A program made the position numbers and the translations under genes. Positions 33,277-42,826 of a DNA stretch of 44,852 nucleotides are shown here, one piece after another. The notes below the pieces were generated by a model. The model was not told the origin of the DNA. It saw only the letters and a program-made list of their open reading frames with translations, and searched no databases. Origin of the DNA: Deltaproteobacteria bacterium (GTDB lineage Bacteria > Desulfobacterota > B13-G15 > RBG-16-54-18); NCBI GenBank assembly GCA_019308925.1, contig JAFDHG010000009.1, positions 1 through 44,852 of the forward strand, in the 5' to 3' direction. Position 1 is the first letter of the stretch. Every line of letters begins with the position of its first letter.

Positions 33277-35001
33277 TTGGCGAAAAAATTTGACCCTATA
33301 ACCTTGGAGATTCTATGGCGGAGAATAATCTCTATTGTGGATGAGGCTGACGCCTCTGTAGCTCGAACCGCCTTTTCCAGCCTTCTTCGTGATGCTCATG
33401 ACTATACCTGCACCTTCACTGACAGAAAAGGACGATTGTTAGCTCAGGGAACCTTCTGTACTCCGGGACAAGCCGGGGCAATGACACTAGGCGTCAAGAG
33501 GTGGATTAATATGCTCCCTGAGGAGAGCTATAAGCCGGGTGATGTTTTCATTACTAATGACCCATGGCTCCTTGCCGGTCACCTTAACGATGTTTGTGTG
33601 ATGAGTCCAATCTTCTACAAGGAGAAGGTGGCAGGTTTCACGGCATGTGTTTTTCATCACTCAGATATAGGAGGTCGGGTCTCATCTGACAACCGTGATG
33701 TCTATGAGGATGGCCTATTCATCCCTCCGGTAAGGCTTTACGATGCCGGTGTCCTTAACGAATCCATCATGAATTTAATTCGATGGAATGTTCGCACACC
33801 GGAAGAGGTTACCGGTGATATAAGGTCACAGGTGGCAGCCAATTATGTATGTTCACAAAAGGTAGTAGAGATGATGGAAGATGTTGGCTTAGATACCCTG
33901 GATGACCTTGCTACTCAGATTATGGATGTGACTGAGAAAAGCATGAGAGATGCCATTGCCGAAATTCCCGATGGTGTCTATCCCTACGAAGGAACTGTCG
34001 AAGCACCCGGGGGGAGAGAGGATATAAAGATCAAGGTATTAGTACAGGTGAAGGGAAGCGATGTAATTGTTGACCTTGATGGATCATCCCCTGAGGTGGA
34101 ATGGGGAGGTAATGTAGTCTACAATTTCACATATGCCTACGTGTTTATGGCGATAAAGAGCGCCTTTAACCCGGATATACCCAATAACGAAGGTTGTGCT
34201 CGGCCGATAACTATGAAAGCCCCTGAGGGGACTGTGATAAACTGCAAGTTTCCAGCAGCAGTTGCTGCTCGGCTCCAGATTGGGCATTTCATGACCGAGA
34301 TGGTCTATAGGGCATTAGCCCCAGCGGCACCAAACAGAATCATAGCCGCAAGTGGCGGGACACCGGCGTGGATGCAGGTGTTTTATGGCAAAAGACATGA
34401 CGGAAGCAAATTCCACTCGGTGTTAATCAGAGGTGGCGGTATGGGAGCCAATTACAAGCAAGATGGTCACTACTGCGCTATCTTTCCTGCCAATGGTGCC
34501 AACACACCCTGCGAAATCTTCGAAAGCGATTCCCCACTTATTATGGAGAAAAGGGAACTCCTTTGTGATTCAGGTGGTCCTGGGAAGATGAAAGGAGGAC
34601 TGGGGCGGCAGGTCGTCTTCAGGGTACCTGATGATGAATATGCCCCCAGTTCACCAATTGCCATAGGCATTCAGGGAGGAAGGTTCCGTTATGCAGCCGA
34701 TGGTCTAGTTGGCGGCAAGCCAGGCGCCAAATCAAAGTTCCTAATTAATGGTGAGCCTAAAGACCCGGGTACGTTGAATTTCGCCAATCCCGGCGATGTA
34801 ATAACCTTCTATAACCCAGGGGGAGGAGGATATGGAGATCCTCTGGAGCGTGACCCGGAAATGGTACAGAGCGATGTCATTAATGGATATGTCAGCCTGG
34901 AGAAAGCCAAGGAGGACTATGGGGTTATCATTGACCCAGTGACGATGAAGGTGCATCTCAAGGCCACCGAAAGACTGCGCGCATCAAGAAAAGGAGGTTG
35001 A
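33277..35001 (+). CDS. Hydantoinase/oxoprolinase B-type (HyuB) subunit
   Basis: The 574-residue protein matches HyuB: FDPITLEILWRRIISIVDEAD at the start, DYTCTFTDRKGRLLAQG, FITNDPWLLAGHLNDV, HHSDIGG and the C-terminal PGGGGYGDPLERDP. It works with HyuA in an ATP-dependent amidohydrolase or carboxylase. The start is a TTG 7 bp after AAGGAGG. A GC-rich repeat (35069-35158) separates it from the next gene. Confidence 0.92.
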   Translation: MAKKFDPITLEILWRRIISIVDEADASVARTAFSSLLRDAHDYTCTFTDRKGRLLAQGTFCTPGQAGAMTLGVKRWINMLPEESYKPGDVFITNDPWLLAGHLNDVCVMSPIFYKEKVAGFTACVFHHSDIGGRVSSDNRDVYEDGLFIPPVRLYDAGVLNESIMNLIRWNVRTPEEVTGDIRSQVAANYVCSQKVVEMMEDVGLDTLDDLATQIMDVTEKSMRDAIAEIPDGVYPYEGTVEAPGGREDIKIKVLVQVKGSDVIVDLDGSSPEVEWGGNVVYNFTYAYVFMAIKSAFNPDIPNNEGCARPITMKAPEGTVINCKFPAAVAARLQIGHFMTEMVYRALAPAAPNRIIAASGGTPAWMQVFYGKRHDGSKFHSVLIRGGGMGANYKQDGHYCAIFPANGANTPCEIFESDSPLIMEKRELLCDSGGPGKMKGGLGRQVVFRVPDDEYAPSSPIAIGIQGGRFRYAADGLVGGKPGAKSKFLINGEPKDPGTLNFANPGDVITFYNPGGGGYGDPLERDPEMVQSDVINGYVSLEKAKEDYGVIIDPVTMKVHLKATERLRASRKGG

Positions 35002-35068
35002 TGATAATCTGGTAATAATTAACCATGGCGGGCTCCCCACTCACTAACCATGAAAATTCAATTTACTT

Positions 35069-35158
35069 CCCTCCCCCTTGATGGGGGAGGGTGAGGGTGG
35101 GGGTGAATAGGGAAATTTAGTTCCCCCTCCCCTTTATCCCCTCCCCCCAGGGGAGGGG
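35069..35158. repeat. GC-rich palindromic repeat (two 9-bp hairpins)
   Basis: CCCTCCCCC (35069-35077) pairs with GGGGGAGGG (35083-35091) across a 5-nt loop, and CCCCTCCCC (35138-35146) with GGGGAGGGG (35150-35158) across 3 nt. The segment resembles dispersed intergenic repeats found in many bacterial genomes. Without a T-run it is not a standard terminator. Confidence 0.7.
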
Positions 35159-35212
35159 AAGGATTTGAGTAATGTTATTTTCAGAGTAGCTAAAAAGAAA
35201 AAAGGAGAGAAA

Positions 35213-36508
35213 ATGGCTGCCAAGACTTTTATGCCAGATATAAAATCGCTGGACGAGCTGAAGGAGATTCAGCTCGAGGGGTTGAAGTGGACAGTGAAGC
35301 ATGCCTATGAGGGATCTAAGGAATACCGTAAGCGCCTGGATGAGGCAGGGGTACGGCCCGAGGACATCAAGGGACTTGACGACCTAGCGAAGCTTCCCTT
35401 CACTACTGCTGATGATCTGCGAAAGGGCTATCCTTTTCCACTCCTTTCCGTACCCCCTGAGAAGGTGGTGCGGATCCACGCCTCCTCAGGAACTACGGGA
35501 AAGAGGAAGGTCCTGTGCTACACACAGAAGGATATCGACGATTGGGCGGATATGTTTGCCCGCTGCTATGAGATGGCCGGTTTGGGCGAAGAGGACCGGA
35601 TACAGATTGCAGTGGGTTATGGGGTCTGGACCGCTGGAGTGGGATTTCAATTGGGGTGTGAGCGATTCGGGGCCATGGCTGTCCCTGCTGGACCAGGCAA
35701 CATTGATATGCAATGTCAATTTCTAGAGGATTTTCAATCCACGGTCCTTTGCTGTACTGCCTCCATGGGGTTGCTGATGGCTGAGGAGGTGGAGCGTAGG
35801 GGGCTTCGTGACAAGATAAACCTCAAAAAGGTAATATTTGGTTCAGAGCGCAGCAGCGACGCCATGCGACGGAAGATTAAGGAACTGTTGGGGGTAGAGG
35901 ACATATTCGACATACCTGGGTTGACGGAGTTGTACGGTCCGGGCACTGGTCTCGACTGCCCCAAGCACGAGGGTATCCATTACTGGGCGGATTACTATAT
36001 CCTGGAGATCCTGGATCCGGAAACGCTAAAACCCGTGCCACCAGGGGAGGTTGGGGAGATGGTGGTGACTACCTTGGTTAAGGAAGCGGTGCCTCTGATT
36101 AGGTATAGGACGCGAGACCTCACCAGGTTGATCACCCATACCTGCTCCTGCGGCAATGTATTACCTATGCACGATCGCCTGCTGGGAAGATCCGATGACA
36201 TGTTTATTTTCAGGGCGGTGAATGTCTATCCGGGCCAGATCGATCACATCCTCTCACATACGCCTGGAGTGGGGAGCGAATATCAGATAATCTTGGAGAG
36301 GAAGGCGGATGGTAAGGATTACATGACCATCAAGATAGAGCGGGAAGACGGCGGTGACCCCTCCCGTGATCAGGAGCTGGGCAAGAGGGTTGAGGGCGAG
36401 ATCAAGAAACAGGTTATGGTGAGTGGGCGGGCTCAGATCGTCGACTATGGAGCGCTGCCCCGCTCGGAACGCAAGTCCAAGAGGGTCTTTGATATGAGGG
36501 AGGAATAA
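35213..36508 (+). CDS. Phenylacetate-CoA ligase family enzyme
   Basis: The ~431-residue adenylate-forming enzyme belongs to the PaaK family, which activates aryl acids with ATP and CoA. It has the P-loop-like SSGTTGKRKV, the GLTELYGPG substrate/AMP region, YRTRDLTRLI, and the C-terminal LGRSDDMFIFRAVNVYPGQI. I chose the ATG at 35213, after AAGGAGAG, over the track-length start at 35165. It is 29 bp before the molybdenum hydroxylase genes, suggesting its CoA ester may be their substrate (inference). The specific acid is unknown. Confidence 0.88.
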   Translation: MAAKTFMPDIKSLDELKEIQLEGLKWTVKHAYEGSKEYRKRLDEAGVRPEDIKGLDDLAKLPFTTADDLRKGYPFPLLSVPPEKVVRIHASSGTTGKRKVLCYTQKDIDDWADMFARCYEMAGLGEEDRIQIAVGYGVWTAGVGFQLGCERFGAMAVPAGPGNIDMQCQFLEDFQSTVLCCTASMGLLMAEEVERRGLRDKINLKKVIFGSERSSDAMRRKIKELLGVEDIFDIPGLTELYGPGTGLDCPKHEGIHYWADYYILEILDPETLKPVPPGEVGEMVVTTLVKEAVPLIRYRTRDLTRLITHTCSCGNVLPMHDRLLGRSDDMFIFRAVNVYPGQIDHILSHTPGVGSEYQIILERKADGKDYMTIKIEREDGGDPSRDQELGKRVEGEIKKQVMVSGRAQIVDYGALPRSERKSKRVFDMREE

Positions 36509-36537
36509 AGAGGAGAGATGAAAAGAGGAGATCTATC

Positions 36538-37497
36538 ATGAAACGCTTTGATTATCTAAAGCCATCCACAGTGCAGGAGGCTATCTCCCTGCTGCATGAG
36601 CACGGGGAGGGCGCGATGCTCATCGCCGGTGGGACGGACGTGATTGTAGGGATCAAAAAGCGCAATATCGCCCCCAAGGCCCTCATCTCACTTCAGGGTA
36701 TCAAGGGGCTAGAATATATCGAGCCCCAGGATGGGGGGGTGAGGATCGGGGGTATGACCACACATAGAGCTCTGGAAAGATCACCTCTGATTAAAGAAGG
36801 ATTCCCTGCCTTGGCGGATGCCGTGGAGAAGCTGGGCTCTGTTCAGATCAGAAATGTGGCCACCATCGGGGGAAATATCTGCAACGCCGCCCCCTCTGCC
36901 GACACGGCCCCACCCCTGCTCGCCTTGGGTGCCGAGGTGAGGATCAAGGGACCTCAAGATGAAAGGACCATACCCTTAGAGGAGTTCTTCGTAGGAGCGG
37001 GTGAGACGGTCCTTAAGGGAGATGAGATCCTTGTGGAGTTTATCATTCCTGCTTCCCCTCCCCATACGGGTAGCGCCTATTGGAAGCACACCCGCCGGCA
37101 GGCCATGGATTTGCCCATCCTGGGTGTAGCCTTGTCCCTGAGTATCGACAAGGCTGAGGCACCGAACTTACAGAAGCTCATCAAGGATTCTGCCCCCCAA
37201 GAAGAAATCTTGTCCTCCTTGGAGGAGAGCGGATTGGTGTGTCAGGAGGCAAGAATTGCCCTAGGTGTGGCTGCCCCTACGCCCATGCGGGCCAAGGGGG
37301 CAGAGGGCGTATTAAAAGGAGTAACCTTGACTGCAGGTACGTTGGATGAAGCGGCGAGGGTTGCCTCCCAGGAGGCCCAGCCCAGGGATACCTTGAGGGG
37401 TGCGGCCTGGTATCGTAGGGAGATGATCCAGGTCCTCAGCAAGAGGCTGGTCATCACGTGTTTGGAGAGAATCTTTAAAATAGGGGAGAAGCAATGA
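36538..37497 (+). CDS. Molybdenum hydroxylase FAD subunit (CoxM/XdhB type)
   Basis: The 319-residue FAD subunit has LIAGGTDVIVGIKKRN and ATIGGNICNAAPSADTAPPLLALGA, the two flavin-binding signatures. It is somewhat long for the family because of an extra segment of about 35 residues near 205-240 with no Cys. The [4Fe-4S]-binding insertion of the 4-hydroxybenzoyl-CoA reductase beta subunit is absent, arguing against that enzyme. It overlaps the next gene by 4 bp. Confidence 0.9.
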   Translation: MKRFDYLKPSTVQEAISLLHEHGEGAMLIAGGTDVIVGIKKRNIAPKALISLQGIKGLEYIEPQDGGVRIGGMTTHRALERSPLIKEGFPALADAVEKLGSVQIRNVATIGGNICNAAPSADTAPPLLALGAEVRIKGPQDERTIPLEEFFVGAGETVLKGDEILVEFIIPASPPHTGSAYWKHTRRQAMDLPILGVALSLSIDKAEAPNLQKLIKDSAPQEEILSSLEESGLVCQEARIALGVAAPTPMRAKGAEGVLKGVTLTAGTLDEAARVASQEAQPRDTLRGAAWYRREMIQVLSKRLVITCLERIFKIGEKQ

Positions 37498-37979
37498 AGC
37501 GGACCATATCGTTTGTTCTAAATGGAGAAAAGATAGAGACAGAGGTAGAGCCTCACTGGACCCTATTATACCTTTTGCGGGAAAGGTTTGAGTTGACCGG
37601 TGCAAAGGAAGGATGTGGTATGGGAGAGTGTGGAGCGTGCACTGTTCTTGTAGATGGGAACGCAGTGACAAGTTGTATCTTTCCTGTAATGGAAGTTGAT
37701 GGTAAGGATGTTCTGACGATAGAAGGGCTGTTAGGGGAGGGAAATGAGCTTCATCCTTTGCAGCAGTCTTTTCTGGATAACGCAGGGGTTCAGTGCGGAT
37801 TCTGTACACCAGGGATGATCATGTCGGCCAAGGCGCTGCTGGCTGAGAATCCAAGGCCAACTGAAGATGAGATACGGTATGCCATCGCTGGGAACATCTG
37901 CCGTTGCACAGGATATGCACAAATAGTAAAATCCATCAAGGAGGCAAGTGAGGCAAAGTCCAATAAGCAGGAAAAATAA
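37494..37979 (+). CDS. Molybdenum hydroxylase 2[2Fe-2S] subunit (CoxS/XdhC type)
   Basis: The 161-residue subunit carries a plant-type [2Fe-2S] motif (CGMGECGACTVLVDG, then Cys about 8 residues on) and the C-terminal cluster motif CGFCTPGM plus ICRCTGY. It passes electrons between the molybdenum centre and FAD. It is encoded between the FAD and molybdopterin subunits. Confidence 0.95.
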   Translation: MKRTISFVLNGEKIETEVEPHWTLLYLLRERFELTGAKEGCGMGECGACTVLVDGNAVTSCIFPVMEVDGKDVLTIEGLLGEGNELHPLQQSFLDNAGVQCGFCTPGMIMSAKALLAENPRPTEDEIRYAIAGNICRCTGYAQIVKSIKEASEAKSNKQEK

Positions 37980-38002
37980 CGCCAAAGTTTAAGGGGAGAG
38001 AG

Positions 38003-40396
38003 ATGGAAGAGTTATTTGTAGGGCAATCATACCCAAGGGTAGATAAGGACAAGGTTACAGGAAGGGCCCAGTATGTCAATGATATCAGACTTCCCAGAAT
38101 GCTTTACGGTAAGATCCTTTACAGTGAATATGCCCATGCGAGAATCAAAAGTATCGACACCTCAAAGGCGGAAAGGCTGCCAGGCGTCAGGGCAGTACTG
38201 ACCGGCTACAATACGCCTGATGTCAGGGTGGGATTTATCGGGGACCAGACACCTCTCAAGAAGGATAAGGTACGGCAATACAGGGATGAGGTTGCGGCGG
38301 TTGCGGCCACTGATCCTGAAATAGCAGAGGAGGCCCTGGATCTGATCAAGGTTGAATACGAGGAGCTTCCTGCTATCTTTGATCCCTTAAAGGCGATGAA
38401 GGAGGAGGCTGTGCTCATCCATGAAGTTGATGCCCGCGGAAGACCTCGGAGGAACAACATCCTCCCGCTGCCTTGGAAACTTGAGGTGGGTGACGTGGAT
38501 AAGGCACGGGAAGAGTCTGCCTATGTAGTAAAGGATGGGTTTAGGACAACCTGGGTAGCCCAATGCTGCATGGGGACCAGCGGCTGTATAGCTGAGTTTG
38601 ATTTAAATAACAACCTCACCATCTATAGTGTAACGAACGTTCCCTTTGGAGGAAAGGATCGACTCGATACATTTCTGAGGAATATCGGGATCAACGGGAC
38701 CACCAGAGTGCTCACGCCTGTTGTCGGCGGCAGCTTTGGTACTAAGCTGGATACGGACATGTATGAATTCATCGCCGTATTGCTCGCGTGGAAGACCAGG
38801 TGTCCCGTTAAGATCCTCTTTTCGAGAGAAGAGGAGTTCAAGACATGCCCCCCGAGACAACCCACCATTACCTCTATTGAGCAGGGATGCGATAAGGATG
38901 GGAAGCTGACATTTCGGAATGTAGAGATGATCCTGGACAACGGGGCATACACCTCCTGGGGAGCGACTACACCATCAGTAATGATGGTTCCAGTGTCATC
39001 CCTGTACCGTGTTCCTAATGTCCTTTATAAAGCCACCTGCGTGTATACAAATAACATCTACTGTCAGGCCATGAGGGGATACGGAAATCCCCAGGGTACC
39101 TTTGCTGTTGAATGCTCTATGGACCAGTTAGCTGAGGAGGCAGGAATCGACCCGATGGAATTCAGGGAGATCAACGCCAATGTGCCGAACGAGACCTCTC
39201 CCATGGGTCTAAAAATCACCACCTGTCCCATGAAGGAGTGCCTCGCTGAAGTAAAGGAGCGACTGGATTGGAAGAACAAGCACGGTAAGAGGAATGGCCG
39301 TGGTGTCGGTTTGGGATCACTGATCCATGTGGGTGGTGGTGCCCGTGTCTATCTTTCAGACGGTCAGGGGGTCATCCTCAAGGTGGACGATGAGGGTAAT
39401 GTCACTATCATCACTGGTGGGACCGATCAAGGACAGGGGTCGGAAACCATAATCAGACAGATGGTTGCCGAGGCAATCGGCTTCAGGCCAGAAAATGTGT
39501 TCATTGTAACAGGTGATACAAATATCTGTCCTTGGGACGTGGGGACCCATGCCAGTCGACACACCTTTATCACCGGCAATGCGGCGATACTAGCCTGTGA
39601 GGATGCAAAACGCAAAATCCTTGATCTGGCTGCGAAGATTATGTCCAAAGAGATCCAGTCCGGTTTCAAGAAGAAGGCCAAAAAGGATCCCGAATTCAAG
39701 ATCCCAGATCTGGATTACAGTATGGTATCGGATCCGAGCAATCTGGATATTAAGAATGGGATCATATTCCCGAAGACAGATCCAACAAATAAATATTTCC
39801 AGGTGCCAGCTGCCAGGATACTTCGCAGGGCCCATATGGTTGGGACGGGCAAGGGTGAGATGGTCATGTCCGAGGTCTTCTATGATCCACCAAATGAGAT
39901 GTTGGATAGAGAAGGGAAAGGGAACCTCTCCTGTGCGTATACCTTCGGTACTCACGGGGTTGAGGTGGAGGTAGACAAACAGACGGGTCAGGTAAAGATA
40001 CTAAACTATGTCGCTGCACACGACGTAGGGCGGTCAATCAACCCGATGCTTATCGAGGGGCAAATCTACGGGGCAGCCTATATGGGAACCGGCTATGGAC
40101 TCACGGAAGAGATCAAGTGTGTTAACGGAAAAGTAGAAAATCCAGACTTTCTCGATTACAAGATCCTCACAGCAAAGGATTATATTCCCATTGAGCCAAT
40201 TATTGTCGAACCGATCGATCCTGCTGGCCCTTTCGGTGCGAAGGGGATTGGGGAACCTGCCTGTGTACCGTCAGCCCCAGCAATTGCCAATGCAATTTAC
40301 GATGCTGTGGGGGTACGTATTAAGGACCTGCCTATCACGCCGGAAAAGGTACTCGCAGCTCTGAAGGAGAAAGAAAAACAAGACAAAGAAGGTTAA
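38003..40396 (+). CDS. Molybdenum hydroxylase catalytic subunit (CoxL/XdhA type)
   Basis: The 797-residue molybdopterin subunit has the usual layout: an N-terminal Aldehyde_Xan_dh_C domain (VDKDKVTGRAQYVNDI), GGSFGTKLD, MRGYGNPQG, GGTDQGQGSETI and the catalytic-Glu motif GPFGAKGIGEPA near the C-terminus. These enzymes hydroxylate or dehydroxylate N-heterocycles, aldehydes, purines or aryl-CoA esters. No active-site-loop signature for CO dehydrogenase (CSFR) is present. A strong terminator follows. Confidence 0.93.
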   Translation: MEELFVGQSYPRVDKDKVTGRAQYVNDIRLPRMLYGKILYSEYAHARIKSIDTSKAERLPGVRAVLTGYNTPDVRVGFIGDQTPLKKDKVRQYRDEVAAVAATDPEIAEEALDLIKVEYEELPAIFDPLKAMKEEAVLIHEVDARGRPRRNNILPLPWKLEVGDVDKAREESAYVVKDGFRTTWVAQCCMGTSGCIAEFDLNNNLTIYSVTNVPFGGKDRLDTFLRNIGINGTTRVLTPVVGGSFGTKLDTDMYEFIAVLLAWKTRCPVKILFSREEEFKTCPPRQPTITSIEQGCDKDGKLTFRNVEMILDNGAYTSWGATTPSVMMVPVSSLYRVPNVLYKATCVYTNNIYCQAMRGYGNPQGTFAVECSMDQLAEEAGIDPMEFREINANVPNETSPMGLKITTCPMKECLAEVKERLDWKNKHGKRNGRGVGLGSLIHVGGGARVYLSDGQGVILKVDDEGNVTIITGGTDQGQGSETIIRQMVAEAIGFRPENVFIVTGDTNICPWDVGTHASRHTFITGNAAILACEDAKRKILDLAAKIMSKEIQSGFKKKAKKDPEFKIPDLDYSMVSDPSNLDIKNGIIFPKTDPTNKYFQVPAARILRRAHMVGTGKGEMVMSEVFYDPPNEMLDREGKGNLSCAYTFGTHGVEVEVDKQTGQVKILNYVAAHDVGRSINPMLIEGQIYGAAYMGTGYGLTEEIKCVNGKVENPDFLDYKILTAKDYIPIEPIIVEPIDPAGPFGAKGIGEPACVPSAPAIANAIYDAVGVRIKDLPITPEKVLAALKEKEKQDKEG

Positions 40397-40420
40397 CATC
40401 ACAAAAGCAAGGGATTGATA

Positions 40421-40461
40421 GGGGGATCGTGTTCTGCAAAGGGCGATCCCCCCTTTTTTTT
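40421..40461 (+). terminator. Rho-independent terminator after the Mo-hydroxylase operon
   Basis: GGGGGATCG (40421-40429) pairs with CGATCCCCC (40444-40452) across a 14-nt loop and is followed by eight T residues (40454-40461). It lies 25 bp after the catalytic subunit's stop codon. Confidence 0.92.
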
Positions 40462-40565
40462 GATTGAAATAACTGATAAAATATAAAAGATGTCTATTAC
40501 GTAGAAAATAAATTTAATTAAAACATTCCCCTTTTCGACTTGGGGGAGAGGCCTGCGGCGAGCTC

Positions 40566-40606
40566 CCTTCGGTCTGAGCGTTCGACTGAGCTCACGCCGA
40601 AGCCTC
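40566..40606. repeat. CTTCGG...CCGAAG hairpin repeat
   Basis: CTTCGG-tc-TGAGC and GCTCA-cg-CCGAAG form an imperfect hairpin between the terminator and the aminotransferase gene. It resembles a dispersed intergenic repeat. A TCGA-containing outer pair (TTTTCGACTTG and CAAGGTCGAAG) may extend it. Confidence 0.5.
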
Positions 40607-40644
40607 AAGGTCGAAGACAGCCGAGGCGATAAAGGTGAGGGCTG

Positions 40645-41862
40645 ATGAAAAACATCATTTATATGGACAATGCAGCCACCTCTTTCCCCAAACCACCTGA
40701 GGTTACCCGGGCAATGGTGCATTTCATGGAAGAGGTAGGTGGCAATCCTGGCCGCTCAGGACACGTGTTGGCCCTCGAGGCGGAACGCATTGTGTCGGAG
40801 ACCCGTGGACGGCTTGCCAAATTGTTTGCTATATTAGATCCTAGCCGCATAGTGTTTACTGCAAACGCTACCGAATCGCTCAACACCGTCATTTATGGGT
40901 ACCTGAAGCCTGGAGACCACGTTATCGCCACAGGAATGGAACATAACTCGGTCATGCGTCCCTTAAGGCACCTGGAACAGACGGGAACGATCAGCCTATC
41001 TATTGCCCCCTGCGACAAATTAGGGAGATTGGATATCGAATCGCTGCCAGGACTGATCCGGAACAACACCGCCTTGATGGTTCTCAACCATGCCTCCAAT
41101 GTCTGCGGCACAATTCAGGACATCAGTGCGGTTAAGAGGGCCATCGGAGACATACCCTTGCTCCTTGATGCAGCTCAAACCGCCGGGGTCTATCCCATCG
41201 ATGTTGAAGCAGAGGGGATAGATTTTCTTGCCTTCACCGGACACAAGGGTCTGTTAGGGCCCCAGGGGATCGGAGGACTCTATATTCGTGAAGGTTTGGA
41301 AGTTCGTCCTCTTAAGCGCGGTGGTACTGGAAGTATTTCTGAGCGAGAGGAACAGCCTGATTTTTTCCCCGATGCATTTGAGAGCGGGACCCTCAATACT
41401 GTTGGCATTGCCGGGCTCGGCGCAGGAGTCGGTTTCATTTTAGAGCGGGGAGTAGAATCTATCCGCGCACATGAGATGGACCTGTTAACCGCCTTCATTG
41501 ATGGGCTTAGCGATGTGCTGGGCATTACCTCGTATGGACTACTTGACTCAGAGCTGCAAACGGCAATTCTTTCCATCACCTTTGATAGCGCCCTTCCCCC
41601 TGAACTGCATCATACCTTCGGTGGATGTGGAGGGGTAGCACTCCCTGCCACATTTGAAAGTGTCCTGCCTTCTGAGGCCGGGCAGAGCCTTAAGGAACAA
41701 TTTCACATCCTTGTGCGCACAGGCCTGCACTGTGCCCCAATGGCACACAAGACATTGGGGTCCTTTCCCGACGGTACCGTACGTTTCAGTATGGGATATT
41801 TCAACACCCTTGAACATGTGTCGTATGCTGTTAAAGCGGTTAAAGAGATTGCCCAAAGATAA
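40645..41862 (+). CDS. Cysteine desulfurase-like class V aminotransferase
   Basis: The 405-residue PLP enzyme has YMDNAATSFPKP, the cofactor lysine in FTGHKGLLGPQGIGG, and the C-terminal GLHCAPMAHKTLGSFPDGTVRFSMGYFNT, which matches a cysteine-desulfurase subfamily (am_tr_V_EF2568 type) whose Cys lies in HCAP. It likely releases sulfur from cysteine. Its position behind the molybdenum hydroxylase suggests a role in sulfurating the Mo cofactor, as xanthine-dehydrogenase-family enzymes need. That is inference, since a strong terminator separates them. Confidence 0.85.
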   Translation: MKNIIYMDNAATSFPKPPEVTRAMVHFMEEVGGNPGRSGHVLALEAERIVSETRGRLAKLFAILDPSRIVFTANATESLNTVIYGYLKPGDHVIATGMEHNSVMRPLRHLEQTGTISLSIAPCDKLGRLDIESLPGLIRNNTALMVLNHASNVCGTIQDISAVKRAIGDIPLLLDAAQTAGVYPIDVEAEGIDFLAFTGHKGLLGPQGIGGLYIREGLEVRPLKRGGTGSISEREEQPDFFPDAFESGTLNTVGIAGLGAGVGFILERGVESIRAHEMDLLTAFIDGLSDVLGITSYGLLDSELQTAILSITFDSALPPELHHTFGGCGGVALPATFESVLPSEAGQSLKEQFHILVRTGLHCAPMAHKTLGSFPDGTVRFSMGYFNTLEHVSYAVKAVKEIAQR

Positions 41863-41920
41863 ACTACCAGCAGAAGTGTTTAGAAGGGGCTTTTTGTGTC
41901 GAAATCGGATGTGAATCCTC

Positions 41921-42736
41921 TTAAGGAACACATAACCTTTCCAAGATATCATTAATGGTCCCAGCGCCAAAAAACAGTTGAACACCCATATCCTCCAAGA
42001 GCTGCCTATCCTTTTTTTCAATGTGCTTGGATAGGAGAGCCTGGCAGTCAGAAACGATGCTGTACACGTCAAATGTATTCATGTGTTGCATGGTCTTAGA
42101 AAGCTTATTAGATCTCTTCTCAAGGAGCATAAACTTGCCTCTTTGATCCGATTGATAGATGGCAAAGAATTTTGAGCGCTCAAACATGCCAGGATAAACC
42201 GTACGACCATCCTTTGTTGCCACGGCAATTTTACGAAACACCGGGGTTGCCACAGCATAAAAATGAAAAGTCTCCTCACCACAGTTGATGGGTTTTAAGC
42301 CTGATTTGGTTAAGAGTTCAATGACTTCTCCAACGGAATAATACCTTTCAGAAACGCCTGTTTGAACGCCCTTTTTCCAATCCACAACGATCAACCTTCC
42401 CTTCCATGCCAGTTTGGTAAACATCTGGGAGAAAAATGTGGATGGGTCCTTAAAATGATGAAGGCTCATAAGTGTGTAGGCTAGGTGGAATAAGCCTGGT
42501 AGTTCTTGTACTTTCTCCGCCTTCAACTTGACGAGCTGAAGCCTGTTTGCACCCCGTGCAGAAAGGTGTGGGTCTATACCAACACCTCGAATGGGGTAAT
42601 GCTGGACGAGTTCATGCAGCACTTCACCATTTCCGCAACCAACATCCAAAACTCTCCTACCTTCGGTCAGTAAAGGAGAAAGCAATTTTAGAAGAAGTTG
42701 TCTGCCCGATTCTTCCATAGCTTCCAGGTTGGACAT
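41921..42736 (-). CDS. SAM methyltransferase fused to a NifX/NifB-type cofactor-binding domain
   Basis: The first ~150 residues form a class I methyltransferase with the SAM motif VLDVGCGNGE (29-38), GVGIDPH and a SLHHFKDP segment typical of UbiE/ArsM-like enzymes. The remainder from ~160 looks like the dinitrogenase iron-molybdenum-cofactor domain (Nitro_FeMo-Co): KIAVATKDGRTVYPGMFERSKFFAIY, then a middle Cys (SDCQALL) and LLEDMGVQLFFGAGTINDIL. I am not aware of a defined function for such a fusion. Start ATG at 42736 follows AAAGGAGGG by about 12 bp; an upstream TTG at 42802 has no ribosome binding site. Confidence 0.72.
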   Translation of the reverse strand: MSNLEAMEESGRQLLLKLLSPLLTEGRRVLDVGCGNGEVLHELVQHYPIRGVGIDPHLSARGANRLQLVKLKAEKVQELPGLFHLAYTLMSLHHFKDPSTFFSQMFTKLAWKGRLIVVDWKKGVQTGVSERYYSVGEVIELLTKSGLKPINCGEETFHFYAVATPVFRKIAVATKDGRTVYPGMFERSKFFAIYQSDQRGKFMLLEKRSNKLSKTMQHMNTFDVYSIVSDCQALLSKHIEKKDRQLLEDMGVQLFFGAGTINDILERLCVP

Positions 42737-42826
42737 GTCAAACAGCTCCCTCCTTTTTTCATGCGAAAAACAATGATACACTATGGTATAGATTGGGCGC
42801 AATTCTATTTCATTATGGAGGCAAAA

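Noticed and set aside
39044-39056. GTGTATACAAA resembling the operator core
   Set aside because: It lies inside the Mo-hydroxylase coding region, lacks a second arm and is not near a promoter.
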